Origin: Sequoia sempervirens
Lineage: Eukaryota; Streptophyta; Pinopsida; Cupressales; Cupressaceae
Length of the DNA: 64,000 bases
Direction of reading: 5' to 3'
Assembly: GCA_007258455.2 (NCBI GenBank)
Contig: VDFB02270651.1
Span: 699,418,217-699,482,216 of the forward strand
In this document: piece after piece, positions 45,342 to 56,870 of the stretch
Numbering within the stretch: position 1 is the stretch's first letter
Layout: every line of letters begins with the position of its first letter
The notes under the pieces: model-generated
Told to the model about the DNA's origin: nothing
The model's input: only the letters and a program-made list of their open reading frames with translations
The model's database searches: none
Made by a program: the position numbers and the translations under genes

Positions 45342-46301
45342 CTAGGCCCCTAAAATTTTAGGGACAATTCTTCCCTCTATCAAAGATTGTGGCTTGTTTA
45401 TCCTGCAATAATTCATGTGAGCATTGTGTAGTCCCAAGTTATCAACACTATCTTGATCAACAATTCCTATAATACTTGAAGTAGCAATGCCACATTTGTC
45501 CCTCTCCATTACAAGATCATCAAATTGAATAGAAAAAAGGAATCCCTCATATTCTACACTGTCATGAAGTATACCATCATATCCCATCTTTTCATCAAAC
45601 TTGAAAAACTCATAGATACTCTGACTCAAACTGGGCCAATCCTTTATGAATTCAAGAAAGAAGGCATGACTAGGTCTATTTTCAAAATGCTTACCACAAG
45701 TGTTATCCTCATGAGGTGAAAGTTCCATAATCAAATCCATCAGATAAGGAGTGTTCGCAAAGAACTCCACTGCAGATTTGTATGGTCCTGTATCATTCTC
45801 ATAATCACCCGTGTCTCTGGATTGCTCTTTACATGGGTGAAAAATTATTGTAATATTTGTATACTCTACAGAATCATCAAGTAATTCCTTCTCCTCAACA
45901 CAAGGTAGTGTTGTTGGAATATCCATGCAATCATCCTATGAAACATGAATAAATAACTTTTCAGTTGTCTTTTCAAGTGTGCAACCCTTCACCATAGGAG
46001 AGTTAATGCAACCATGTGCATCCTTTTGGATATCCACACTGTATCTAGAGCTAGCACCATGTTTGGGAGCTTATTTATTGATTTCTACATCCCCACATCT
46101 TCCATGCAATTTGGAACTCAACACATCAAAAGTGACATCTTCATTGAAAAAACTAGCAACATTAGCATCGCTTTGATCTTTACACAAACCATCCACAACA
46201 TATCCATTGATGGTACTTATCATATACTCATTAGAGGTATCCTTAAAAAGAGGATTGCTCCTACACCAATAAGGATTTCCATTTGCAACCTCACTATCCA
46301 C
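45342..46301 (-). pseudogene. G2 downstream ORFs of unknown function
   Basis: Two open stretches on the minus strand (45,342-45,926, 194 aa; 46,071-46,301, 76 aa) follow the gag-like region. The longer one is acidic with no recognised domain (MDIPTTLPCVEEKELLDDSV; HAFFLEFIKDWPSLSQSIYE; YEGFLFSIQFDDLVMERDKC). The FIKDW.SL..+YE segment faintly recalls the RDWSSLGFGVYLEE segment of the C-element protein, which may be chance. They sit where pol would be but show no catalytic motif. Their 200-400 bp flanks look like decayed parts of the same frame. Confidence 0.45.
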
Positions 46302-46496
46302 AACATCTTCATCAAATAAAAGATTTTTCTATTCATTAATTAGATGTATCTCATCATATTTAAAGTCATGATGTCAACAATTTATATTATCAATGTACTC
46401 AAAGTCAGTACATTCACTTAAGGAAAAAAGAGAGACAATATCAACATCCTCCTCATTATTTGTGTTTGCGACAATTGACCCATACTCAGATAATTC

Positions 46497-47267
46497 CTAA
46501 CATGAGGAAAATTGCTCACTTCCTAGGAAACACACACCTTCAAGGCTATTAATATAACCCTTACTAGAAGAAAGGGATTCCATCTCCACTTCATATGAAG
46601 AATCATATCCTATGGTAGATTGCTCAAATTCAATCTCTTCACTTTGATTCCTCATGTGTACCATAGCATTGGGACCAAGTGTATTCCCTTCATTGACTAG
46701 TGCATGATGGATGGTAATTGAATGAAATTGTGAGGCTTCATCTTGCAGTTCTCGTGTTTTCTCAGAGTTTACAACATCCCAAGGAAGGTAATTAGGCACC
46801 ACCTCCTTAGTTTCATGTTCATCCTCTTCATCATTTGCACTACTATTGGCTTCCACCTCTAGGTTATTAGTTACATAAGAACATTCAACAGTCAACTGTT
46901 CTAGTTTTGATGCTCCTCTTTGACCTGACAATATTAACCTTTGATCTTCTTCAATATGGCAACTACTACTCACATCATTAGAAATAGATAAGGGAATATG
47001 GCCATGTTCAATGTTTTCCACAATATTAATCCAATCCACCATTTGATCAAGGCTATGAGGCTTTAAATCCTCAGACCATTGGCTAGACCCTGACATATAT
47101 GCTTCACAAAATAAATTAATGCAGATTAGATCACTAGGTCTGAAACTCTTGGGTATTTCCATTAAAGGATCCAAAAATCTCAAGAATAAGTCATATGGTG
47201 ACTCATTTGCATGTCTCTTTATTTCATATAGCTTCCTGATAGAAAAAGCTATATCAGACCTTCCCAT
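46497..47267 (-). pseudogene. G2 gag-like segment 2
   Basis: A 256-aa open stretch begins with FSIRKLYEIKRHANESPYDL, then FLRFLDPLMEIPKSFRPSDL and LDQMVDWINIVENIEHG. This resembles the C-terminal half of a retrotransposon Gag domain (an E..R...E....F..RF..L....P......D segment ending in a helix with IVENIE). It follows gag-like segment 1 with a frame change near 47,250-47,267. The remainder is acidic and Ser-rich with no zinc knuckle seen. Confidence 0.55.
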
Positions 47268-47990
47268 CCTTGGTTGATGTGAGTTGATGCTTGATCACTT
47301 TCTACATTTCTTGTGAATGAAGGGGATATGACATCCATGAGATCCCCTCCTTGACAAATCCTTTTACCTTCTGATCTATTTGTTTTAGAATTTTGGGTAG
47401 TGCTAGAACTACTACTAGTAGTCACAAGTCCTCTCATCATTGAGTATCTCAAATTGTTCTCAATGTTAATGGAAATGTGATATGCTTGGTGCAAAGTTGT
47501 GGTCTCTTTGTCTCTTAATAAGAAGCTCATCTTCTTATCAAATGCTCCTAGGTATACAACCAAACACTCTGCATCATTTGGCCTTATGTCTTCTAGAATT
47601 TCCCTGATTGCTTTTGCAAATCGAAGGTTGAAAACAAGAACTAACTCACCTTCACTTAAATGAATTTCCATAAAAAATTTCCTCACCACACTTGGATTTA
47701 CCCTTTCACCAAATTGTTCAACCAAGCTTGTCATGAACTGATTCCATGAAGCTATGGAACCTACTAGAAGATATGAATACCAATCCCTGGCATCATCCTC
47801 CAAATATTGAATAAAGAGTTTCATGATAACATCTTCATGACTTATCTCATAGTCCCCCATCACATCCATAAATGTCTGCAAATGTTTAGAAGCTAATTCT
47901 AAATGTTACCCTTTGAATTTGGGAAAATATTTCCTAACATTTTTAGGAGTCAAGTTTGGGAAACCTCTAATGCCACTAAAAACCAACAAT
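47249..47990 (-). pseudogene. G2 gag-like segment 1
   Basis: The open stretch 47,249-47,881 (210 aa) carries a clear Gag core: VIMKLFIQYLEDDARDWYSY, SWNQFMTSLVEQFGERVNPS, LVFNLRFAKAIREILEDIRP and HQAYHISINIENNLRYS. Upstream in the same frame, past a stop where HLE follows, GFPNLTPKNVRKYFPKFKG-like sequence suggests the ORF once began near 48,000. A Ser-rich tail precedes segment 2. Gag would form particles; with no enzyme domains present, this fits a non-autonomous element. Confidence 0.7.
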
Positions 47991-48661
47991 ATATACCTTT
48001 CAATAACAAAATCCCTTTGAGGGCATGATATGGCTTCTTCACCCTTGATATGGCATGATATGGTAATTCTCTAAAATGTAATATTCAAAAGAATGGCATA
48101 CTTCTCAAAATAATTACAGGCTTTACACACTAGAAGGATTAAGAATCATTATTATTCCCTATCTTAATGCAAATTCATCTCATAGGGAATCATTTATGAT
48201 CTTAAGCCTTGACTATTTTCCCATAAACTTCTTTCAAAAAAAATAATGCTTGCTCTAGATTTATGAGAATACCTAGAAATTTGAAGCAACTGTTAATCTT
48301 TCTTCTTGACCACAAAGTCTGCAAATCTAGAAATCTTCTCCACAATTTGACTGGTTCTTTGGATAGAGTCACCACCTCCTTTCATAGAGGAACAAACTTC
48401 ATGAGCATGAAGTTCTTTCAAGAATAAATCTTATTCTAGGTCTTCTCCAATAGTGGAGTCACACTCAAATCCTTTGATCTTTGCTGCAACAAATCTTCTC
48501 CAGGTTCAAGAACTTCTTAATTATCTGAACAAAGATGTTCAGATCCATCGAATTAAAAATGGATAATAGTATGAATCTATGCAACAACTCTTTAAGCTTA
48601 ATTCTTCAAGACTTGAATGACTCTTTGACAAGGCAAGTTGCAACCAGATTTATGAGGGAAT

Positions 48662-48679
48662 TCCCTAGTAGAGTCACCA
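48662..48679 (-). other. G2 primer-binding site
   Basis: The minus strand reads TGGTGACTCTACTAGGGAA just inside the 5' LTR. It differs by one base in the first nine from the TGGCGACTC of G3. This is the type of tRNA-complementary site used by many plant gypsy elements. I do not assign the tRNA with certainty. Confidence 0.7.
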
Positions 48680-48682
48680 TTC

Positions 48683-51671
48683 TTTTGGTTGTTTTCCAAT
48701 GCACCTAAGGAATCTCTAAGGGATATCCAACTCCTATGTTCAAGACTCTTGAAATGACTGACCAACTAACAAGATCTAGTCAATGACTAAGATCTTCTGC
48801 ACTTTAGGCTCTGTGGGGCCAAGGAGGGTGTTCCTATTGTGTTCACTTGAGAATATGATTTATGGAACACATCATTTTCACATATCAGTTTAGATGAAGG
48901 ATAATTATGTTACAATTAATACAAGATTGGCTTATCTTTAAGTGAATTGCTTACACATTCATCAAAACAAGGGACATTCTACATGATAGTTGACAAATAC
49001 ATGTGTTTAGATTAATGAATTTCAAAATTGCTTTAAATATTGAATTTAGGTTAGTCATTAGACAATTATTTGATCAACCCTTTAGGTGAATCATTAAGGA
49101 ATAGACCAGTGCCTTGTTGCATTGGGAAATGGAGTCACATACACAAAAACTAGTAACACAGAAATGACTTTAAAATTTGATGGGTTGGATTGCTCTCATA
49201 ACAACTTTGCACTATGGAGTTCACTCTTTCTGATACATAACTACTTATCAAGTCCCTTGCGAATAATTATAAATCTAAGGCTCCATTTAAGCATTTAATT
49301 GTTTGCTTGAATCAAAGCAGAAACAAAGACATACATTCGAATAGATGTTTGAAGAAGAATGAAAATATCATTAACATTCCATTCAAAATTCACTCAAATT
49401 CACATAAGGAGAGAAAACATATCATAATTATACATTCATTCATGTTTATCAGCCATATCTACATAACAATTTAAGATAATTTGCACATGTTCTTCCAAAA
49501 GCTCAAAATAGACTATCTATTTTATTCCTCTCGTTCTACCCATGTACACCCAACTCAAAACCTAACCAAAATTTTCATCCCTTGCAAATGAGCTTTGAAT
49601 TCCATTTTATAAGGAAAGGGAGAAAAAAAAGAAACCAGATCAAATGCAACTTAGATAAAAAGTTTCATTTCACTTATTATTTCAACTGCATTTCACAAAA
49701 TCCCCACATGGCAATTCTGTTAGAAATGGGGAAAAGCCTAAACCAACACAGCTGCTAGGAGGAAGCAAAGTCTTGCCAAAATTATCCTTTATTGCTCGGT
49801 ACACACCACATCAGATGTCCACATCGCCACGAGTGAACACATTCAACATCATACCCAAAATTAATAGTCACATACATTGAAGAAGAGACTAACCACAACA
49901 ACAATATATCAAAACCAAAATTTTCCACCCCACATGGCAATTCCTTATCGACCAGCCACCCCACTCTTACCAATGCCCATACCACGATACAAACACCCAC
50001 TCTGAGTCATTGCAAGGGAAGGAGAGGAAACCTCAGCTTCTTCCTCATCCTTTCCCTTACACAACATAGTACTAGTCTGCCTAGTTGGAGTTCTGACTAC
50101 CAGTGGAGGAACAAACAATATTTATTCTCCTGGAGCCTGAGTGCAACCTAGAGTGTTGAAACACCACCGATACCCAGAGTCTATCTTCATCTCACTATCT
50201 GACAAGATATTTGTAAGGTCAATGGGTGAATGTTGGCATCTGAAGGAGCCATGCCCATACCTAATTTTTTTGCATCCTCCAACAACAAAGCGCACTGGTT
50301 CTTTTCCTTTGTGTTTGACTTTTCCAATAGTAGTGTTATGGAATTGTAATCTCTGGCTGCACCTTGTGGGTGCAAGTATAGGCTTTTTGGTAGGAATGTT
50401 GACCTCCATAGTTGAGGAAAATTTTGGTACAACAACACCAGGCTTCCAAGAGTTCAAGCAAACAAACCTCCTCTTTGGTTCGCTCATTTTCCTTGTCTGA
50501 CAACTGCTCAAACTCACCTTGTCTTTATCAAGAAAAATCCTAACTGCTAAGTGAGAATGACACAAATAGCAGCTATTCTTTCTATATTTATCATGTGAAG
50601 TGATGTCACCCACAATAAATTTTGAGCGAAACACATGCATTATTTGGCTAGCTTGTTGGTGTATGTACTGTCACCGTTTAATTCCCAATTTCATGGAAAT
50701 TCGCATATCACACTTCATGATTACTAGCATTTGTGTTTCCACATGAATTGTGATCAACTTGATCACTCCTACAGAAATTTGGACATTAATGTGTGATGGT
50801 TGTAGAGCAAGATGGTTATCACATGTCATTCACCAAATTTGAATATTAATTGTTGATCCTCTGAATAGATGGCATATTGAACGGTTTACCCTGGGCTGAC
50901 CGAGTTTGAAATCCAACAAAGCATCATTGGTTTGCTCTCTGTGAATGGTAGTGATCCACCTCAAACAATAGTTTCCCCTTTGGTGAGCTTCGTATGTCTC
51001 ATATATTGAGTGGTTGGAGGCACGTGTCATGATGTCGCTGATCTCACTAGTCTTAACTAGCATTCACTTTCTCCTAGCGTACCAGTGGTGAATAGTGAAT
51101 ATTTTTCTCAAGATCTAATCTCAGCCATTTTTTGAAGGCATTAGATGGTAGGAATGGTAGTGGGGATTGGATCCAATGAATGTATAAGGACACACATCCT
51201 TATTTCACTTGCCTCGCTACTTTTAACTTGCAGACACTTATTGTTTGCAGGCTAGCGGGGTACAACCCAGATCTCATCCTAGATCCTCGAATCTTAAAAC
51301 TTGAACTCATTATAGTGTTAGAATTAAATAGAAAGGAATTGGTTAAGCCAATGGTGACATAACCCTTTAGGGTGAATGACTTAGGCTTAATTCACTAGGG
51401 AAAATTTAAACTCAACTTAGGGAAAAGGCTAAAGTCGGTGGAATAATTGATGACCGGTGATTTGAGCTAACAGGGCTAGTAAACTGATGTGCAATGTGGC
51501 TCAAGGGATGACTTAAGAGATCAGTGATCGATGGAGTAGGTCAACATGAAATTATAAGTCTTGCATACCTTTGTAAATAAAACCCTACTCATTCATGGGG
51601 ACAAGGGTTTAAAATGGAGACTAAGCCCACGGGAAAAAGAGAAAATTCTTCAAAATCTAAAAGCTCCATCA
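48683..51671 (-). repeat. G2 5' LTR (complete)
   Basis: This full-length 2,989-bp LTR shows what the split copy looked like before G3 inserted. The sequence gggaaggagaggaaacctc at ~50,017-50,035 is continuous here but interrupted by G3 in the other LTR. A TATA-like CCTTATAAAATGG lies on the minus strand near 49,602-49,614. Translations from this LTR are not genes. Confidence 0.88.
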
Positions 51672-51812
51672 AAAGAGATGGTGTAAGAAGAAGGACCCAA
51701 GAATAGTTTCCAAGATGAAGGGAAAATTGAAAAGGAATTGGAAGACTAGAAATAAGGAGCAGACCAACATTCAAGTGGACTTGAATTTTCTTTTCTCCTC
51801 GAATATGGTGCA
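51672..51812 (+). pseudogene. T internal segment 3, right-hand remainder
   Basis: After the end of the G2 LTR, the sequence resumes with agagatggtgtaagaagaag, equivalent to ~14,617 in copy 1 and ~16,962 in copy 2. It carries the Lys-rich end of the T reading frame. The join with 19,355 falls in an A-rich site (left flank gaaaa, right flank aaaag), so a short duplication is likely but its exact length is ambiguous. Confidence 0.7.
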
Positions 51813-53180
51813 AGAGCACCAAGCATATGAAGTTCACTTTAGGAGTTCAATAGATCAAGCATAGGTGTTAGGGTTATTTTGCTTTAAATAATGCCTATTT
51901 TCATTAAATAAGGTATATGGAAACCATTTACTATGTAATAGGGAAATTTTAGATTCATTTGTGTAAAGGAGTCAAAATATTGCAAAAATGTGGAAAGTTG
52001 TCAAAAATTGTAATGCAAACTTGCAAAAAATGCAAATATGGGAATACTAAGGGTCAAGTCATGTAAGAGGTCATTGTAGGTGGTTGAAACTAATTGAAAT
52101 CCATTTGTAAAATCTATTTATACCTCCATCCATCATTTTGAAGGGTGGTGGTTAAGAATTGAATGTAAAATCATAAGTTTCACCATGATTTTCTGGTAAA
52201 TCTGAACATTTTCCTTCTTGTTCTCTTGAATTTCACATGCCTATATGGATCCATTTCGACCTTCAAGTGATTTTGGATGAATACCCACTAAATTATATCT
52301 TTATTACAATTGGTTTGGTCAAATTTCATGAGTTTGGTAAGAGTTATGATCAAAATAGTGTTTGCCACTTTCAGATTTTTCCTGTTACAGCCATGTTGCA
52401 GCAAATTGTATGGATGATATACTCCATATCTTGTTATAAAAAAAATTGGTATTGAAATATATGTTAATATAATTTCATTGGGAAATAAGCAAGTTACATC
52501 GATTTTTCTAAAAACTATCTGAAACCCTCCATTAGGGTACCTAGTGAGTTTGAAATTTGGGTTTCTCTAAATTGGACCAATGGAAAAACCTAAGAGTTGA
52601 TAAAATGATGAATTTTTGTGTATATTTTCATGTGTAAAATTTACATGGCTTGAAGACATGGTCTTGGGTATATTTAATGATTCCCTCGGTCTAAAAATTG
52701 AGAAAAAAATCTAAAAATCAGAATGAGTAGAGGAGTTTTGAGTGATTTTCTTGAGGAATGTGTATATTTCTTGGGTAGGAATTTTTTAAAAGGTTGTAAT
52801 GGTGTATTTTTAGTCCTTTATAGATAGATCTTGGTGAAAATAAAAGCTTTTGTGACTAATTAATTGTTGTCTTGTGCAAGGCAGACTTGTGATTGTCATA
52901 TTTTGAGTAAAAAATGGAGGTTCAATATATGAATTGGATGGAATAACATGAAATAAGCATGGGGATGATTTATTTAGTGTGTGTAGATGGATTTGTACCT
53001 ATTAGGAGCTTTGAAAAATTTATTGAGGAATTTGGAACTTTGATTGCATGTTTGAGTATTTGAAATAAGGGTTTTTTGAAGGAAAAGGTGTACTTGTGAT
53101 GAGTGTTCCAACAAGGAATGTTTTGAATTTTGACAAATGAGATTGAGTAAGAGACTTTTCTTCCTCAATCATTTCATCAT
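51813..53180 (+). repeat. T LTR 4 (terminal)
   Basis: This is the fourth LTR-like copy. Similarity to the other copies runs to about 53,180 (cttcctcaatcatttcatcatag) and stops exactly where the others continue into the PBS. That is what a 3'-terminal LTR should do. TGTTAGGGTTA is at ~51,867. Confidence 0.72.
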
Positions 53181-54183
53181 AGATGCAGTGAGAAAAGGTG
53201 TCTACAATTATTCAATTAGGATACAAAGGTTTTGGTGACATTATGGGATTCTATGTTGCATTGAGATGATTTTCTCTATGTAACATTTCTTCTCTATCTT
53301 CTTTTCTATTCTAGTAGTGAGCCTTTGTAATCAGTGTTTTTATTACTTATAATGTGAGCTAATCCTCACCATGTTTTTTCCATTTTTGAGTTTTCCATGT
53401 AAATTTGGTGTTCTCTTGTGTATGATGCTATTGTGTTTCAATTTATGTTATTTCCTCTTCATGCTAAATCATCATAATAGATTTAATGGTTTATTGAATG
53501 AATGTGGATCTAAATGTATATAAGGGTTTTGAGGTTTTGAGGTATGATTGATCCACCCCCCACCCCTCATATTTTTCTTGTACATCTAACATTGGATATG
53601 TTTAGACATGGGTAGATATGGTTTAGAGATACATTAAATGCATTTAGGGATGTGTTAGAAAAGTTTAGGGATGGGTGGATATGGTTTAGGGATAGGCCAA
53701 AGGAATTTATGGATGATTTTGAAGGTTTAGGGATGGGTGGATATGTTTTAGGGATACATCAAAGGCATTTAGGAATGAGTGGGGAAAGTTTAGAGATGGG
53801 TGGATATTGTTAGGAAAATGGTGTCTCAATCTTGTAATTATATGAGGTTACTATTTATAGTAAGCTCACATTTGACCATGGATTGGTGTGAAATTTTCTA
53901 GCTTTTGATTGGCTAAATAAGCATTCTCATAAATTTTCATTGTAAGATCATGTTTATATTTGAAGATATTAAAGTTTTCACATTTTAAAGATTCATATTT
54001 TATTTTGAATGAGTTATAGGAATTTTTAGGCTCAAAAGTGGTCATAACTAATGTATCAGATAAATTTTCCTAGAACACTTCACAAGCTTTCTAGTGGTTC
54101 AAATGGTTCATCAATCGGATACCTAGATCAAAAGTTATGGCCTCTGAAAGTTGGGCCTCCTTAAATGGGAGATGTAAAAACAT
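53181..54183. other. Flank between T array and K1, no gene
   Basis: AT-rich sequence without a convincing ORF. Apart from the 63-bp repeat at 53,600-53,812 I see no feature. It may be genuine flank or the decayed edge of another element. Confidence 0.4.
53600..53812 (+). repeat. 63-bp tandem repeat rich in TTTAGGG
   Basis: The word gtttag[ga][gc]atgggt[ga]gatat recurs at 53,600, 53,663, 53,725 and 53,788 (steps of 63, 62 and 63 bp), giving ~3.4 units. Each unit contains one or two TTTAGGG or near-TTTAGGG words, the plant telomere heptamer, but these are spaced and not in tandem. Confidence 0.8.
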
Positions 54184-54684
54184 GTTGGACACATAAATGA
54201 GTTGTAACAAGGGAGTTACATGTATTGGTGTATGTCTTGACACATCATAGGAATCTATTATTCTAAATAAGGACGGAAATCACTTTCTAGGTTGTTGTAG
54301 CTCATGGTTTTGTAATACCACTTGATGGCTTCATGTATTGTCTTCCATATATATTAGGTGTGTCAGATAGAGGTTGTGTGTAAGAGTCTTATAGCTATTG
54401 AGTTTCCTCTGAATCTCTATTTGGTGATACACATGTGAGAAATATCTCTCTACAAGTATATTGTAATCTTGTTGATTTTTTAATAATATATTGGGTGACT
54501 TTTGGAGTGGGGTTTTTCTCTCCAAAGGGGTTTTCCCATGTAAATCACTATGTTGTGGTATGAACATTATTTATGTTTATTTCTATTTTAGTTTTTGTAA
54601 CTATTTAAATCTATAAATTTTTTGCATAACCCTCCTCTCAATATTAGTGTAGAAAGTTTCTTTGCTACCTTAGCTTCTTTAGAA
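54184..54684 (+). repeat. Candidate K1 5' LTR
   Basis: It starts TGTTGGACAC, contains a TATA-like ccatatatattaggtg near 54,345, and ends shortly before the PBS-like site. This is supported by position only, since no second copy is in the window. Confidence 0.4.
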
Positions 54685-54805
54685 GTTGTATCAGAACTTG
54701 ATCACCTTTGGTTTTAATTGTGGGTTCTTTGGTTTTTTAAGCTAATCCATAGTCGAGTGGGACATTGTGCAAAAGACAATTTGTGATATTATTGTGGAAA
54801 TTCAT

Positions 54806-55550
54806 ATGGCAAGAACATCAGGGAGAATAGAAGTAGATAAGATTTTTGGAAACAATTTTGAGATGTGGAAGCTAAAGATGGAGTATGTTTTAGTATATCA
54901 AGATCTATGGGATGTTTTCGATGATAATGTTATGAAGCATCAAAATTATAATTTGGCTACTCAATCTGATGTTATAGGCTATAAATCCAAGGGTCTAATT
55001 ATATTATGCCTAGAAAACTCTATTTTGATCAATGTCCATGAAGAAACCTCTACACAAAAACTATGGAAGAAATTTGGTGAGATGTATCAAGCCAAATATT
55101 TAGTGAATAAGATTTTCTTGATGAAGAAATTATATTCCTTGAGGATGGAAGAGTGGAGATTTTTTTGACCACCTAGAAGTATTGAATATGTTGGTGGCTC
55201 AAATGGCATTATTTGGTGTCAAAATGGATGAGGAGGAGAAATGTTAGATCTTTCTTTACTATTTTCTTTATTCATAGGATTCTCTTGTTATAGATATTGG
55301 GAGTACTTTTTTTATCTTGAATATTGAAGATGTGGTGGGTACTTTGATCTCTGCAGGGATGGGGAGGAAGGTATCTATTAGTGCCACTGAATCCCTAAAT
55401 TTTCATGGAATACCTAAGGAAAAATGAAATAATAATGAGAAGCATGATAAATCCAAATCTAAAGGGAGATCCAAATATTCTAGAAAGTCGAAAGTTATCT
55501 ACTAGAACTATGGTAAGCCTAGACACTTTTGTAAGGAGTACAAAGAATAA
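54806..55550 (+). pseudogene. K1 copia gag
   Basis: The start is chosen at MARTSGRIEVDKIFGNNFEM (54,806), since GNNF.MWKLKME is the usual N-terminus of plant copia Gag; an upstream ATG at 54,767 adds 13 residues. LWDVFDDN, LCLENSILINVHEETSTQKL and KKLYSLRMEE follow, then a frame change at ~55,160 (DHLEVLNMLVAQM). The single zinc knuckle at ~55,500 (Y-stop-NYGKPRHFCKEY) should read C-W/x-x-C-GKPGHF...C. Both of its first cysteines and the next residue are mutated. Confidence 0.78.
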
Positions 55551-55599
55551 AAGAAGAAAAAAATAGTTTTTTTTTTTAATTCTAAATTTGACAAGGAAG

Positions 55600-55847
55600 A
55601 TGGTGATTCATTCATCACAACTTTGGCCACTCATTTAGGTAATGATGCATCTTTAATTGAATCAAGTGGATATTTTCATATGACCTCTAATTTAGATTGG
55701 TTTTCTAAAAATGAACAATTTGATGGAGCTAAGGTGTACTTGGGTGATAATTCTTGTTTAAATATCATTGGTGGTGGTAAATTTAGAATCAATTTCCTAA
55801 TGGTAGAACATAAAGGATTAATGGTGTGTTGCATATCCATAGATTAG
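55600..55847 (+). pseudogene. K1 copia protease remnant
   Basis: The translation gives LIESSGYFHMTSNLDWFSKN, then GAKVYLGDNSCLNIIGGGKF. Copia proteases have W..DSGAS.HMT.....F followed by .V.LGD.......G.G. The active-site DSGA is here ESSGY, so the catalytic Asp is lost. The rest of the domain is easily recognised. Confidence 0.8.
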
Positions 55848-56149
55848 CACAATTTTTTTTATCTATGAGAAAACTAATAGATGCAAGTGTGTAGGTATTC
55901 TTTTTAGATGTAGGATGTAAGATGGTTAGAGGTGATATGATGTTTTTTATAAGTGTTAGATATGTCACATTGTATAAAATTGATGCATGAACATTTAAGT
56001 GCAATATTACTTTTATGAGAATCAAGATTTTGGCTATTTTTTTGGAAGATGTGAGGGTTTCATATACAGTGGATGGTCATGGATTCTCAATACCCAAGGG
56101 TGATCTTTGTTCTAAATCAAATTTACCTACATAGAAAAATATGTTATGG

Positions 56150-56870
56150 CACTAGAGTGGTCACATTTGAGAAAAGTTTCTAAGGACCTAGAAAAACAAA
56201 AACCTTGTTGAAGGGTTGTCTAATTGTAATATTGATTTTGATTTTTTTAGCATTGCATTTATGGAAACTAGAACTATGTTTAGTTTTACTTAAGTTCCCA
56301 TAAATATTGTGGTGTATTAGATCATATTCATTTCTACATGTTTGGTCTTATATATTTTCCTTCAATTGCAAAATACACATATTATATTTTAGTTATTGAT
56401 GGTTATAGTAGAATGACATGGGTATATTTTCTACATAGTAGATCTAAAGGTTTCAATTGATTCAGGGAATTTAAAGAACTAGTTGAGTTGTAGACTAGAA
56501 AGAAAATAAAATTCTCGAGTACTAATAATTGTAGTGAATATTTCTCTAATTATTTTGATAGATTTTGTAAAGATTGCGACATTCTAAGACAAAAGGCAAC
56601 TCCATATTCTCCACAATAGAATGAAGTGACAAAAACAATGAATGGGACTTTGATGGATAAGGTTAGGAGTATGTTGAGTGGTGCTTTGGACTAGGAAAAA
56701 GGTTTTGTTTAATTTTTTATCACTTCTTGTGTTAATAGCTATGCTAAATTATCTCTTTTATATAAGATTCCTTTAGAGCAATGGTCGGGTCGCAAGCCTT
56801 CACTGATGTATCTTAGAGTTTTTGGTCATGAGGCATATACACATGTGCCAAAGGAGAAATGAAAGTTTTT
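56150..56870 (+). pseudogene. K1 copia integrase remnant
   Basis: Segments LVIDGYSRMTWVYFLHSRSK, FREFKELVEL, STNNCSEYFSNYFDRFCKD, TPYSPQ-stop-NEVTKTMNGTL and GRKPSLMYLRVFGHEAYTHV follow the order of copia integrases. The second catalytic Asp (TDNGGEY) is Asn and the Glu of GVAERMN is Lys, so it is inactive. Six or more stops break the frame, several at expected Gln or Trp. Upstream, 55,850-56,150 is a decayed GAG-pre-integrase region. Confidence 0.8.

Larger units (their letters stand above)
19356..51671 (-). mobile_element. G2: non-autonomous gypsy-like element with 3-kb LTRs and gag-like ORFs
   Basis: Two ~2.98 kb direct repeats flank a 3.5 kb internal region (45,140-48,682). The left repeat is split by G3 (19,356-20,697 and 43,506-45,139); the right one is 48,683-51,671. 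The PBS lies just inside the right repeat on the minus strand, so that is the 5' LTR. The internal region encodes gag-like segments on the minus strand and no protease, RT, RNase H or integrase. It is therefore a non-autonomous (LARD-like) element that must have used enzymes of a relative. LTR divergence is ~7% over the first 215 bp by eye. It is inserted in the third T internal segment. Confidence 0.82.
12403..53180 (+). mobile_element. T: tandem LTR-I-LTR-I-LTR-I-LTR array, interrupted by G2
   Basis: A ~2.36 kb unit recurs: the word ggagcaccaagc (or a close variant) is at 12,403, 14,765, 17,109 and 51,813. The last spacing is ~2.39 kb once the G2 insertion is removed. Each unit has an LTR-like part and an internal part opening with TGGTATCA/TTAGAGCAC (13,772, 16,143, 18,505), close to the initiator-Met tRNA PBS of plant copia elements. 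The fourth LTR has no PBS and passes into other sequence near 53,180, so the array ends as an LTR. It has no pol. It is probably a small non-autonomous element multiplied by unequal recombination between LTRs. Confidence 0.8.

Noticed and set aside
12403..53180. CRISPR array as an explanation of regularly spaced repeats
   Set aside because: The unit is 2.36 kb with LTR and PBS structure in plant DNA, not short repeats with unique spacers.
12403..53180. Target-site duplication for the whole T array (gttca / tttca)
   Set aside because: Only a 4-of-5 match at boundaries that are themselves uncertain by tens of bases.
53600..53812. Interstitial telomere
   Set aside because: TTTAGGG words are spaced by 20-35 bp within a 63-bp unit and not in tandem, so I call it a minisatellite.
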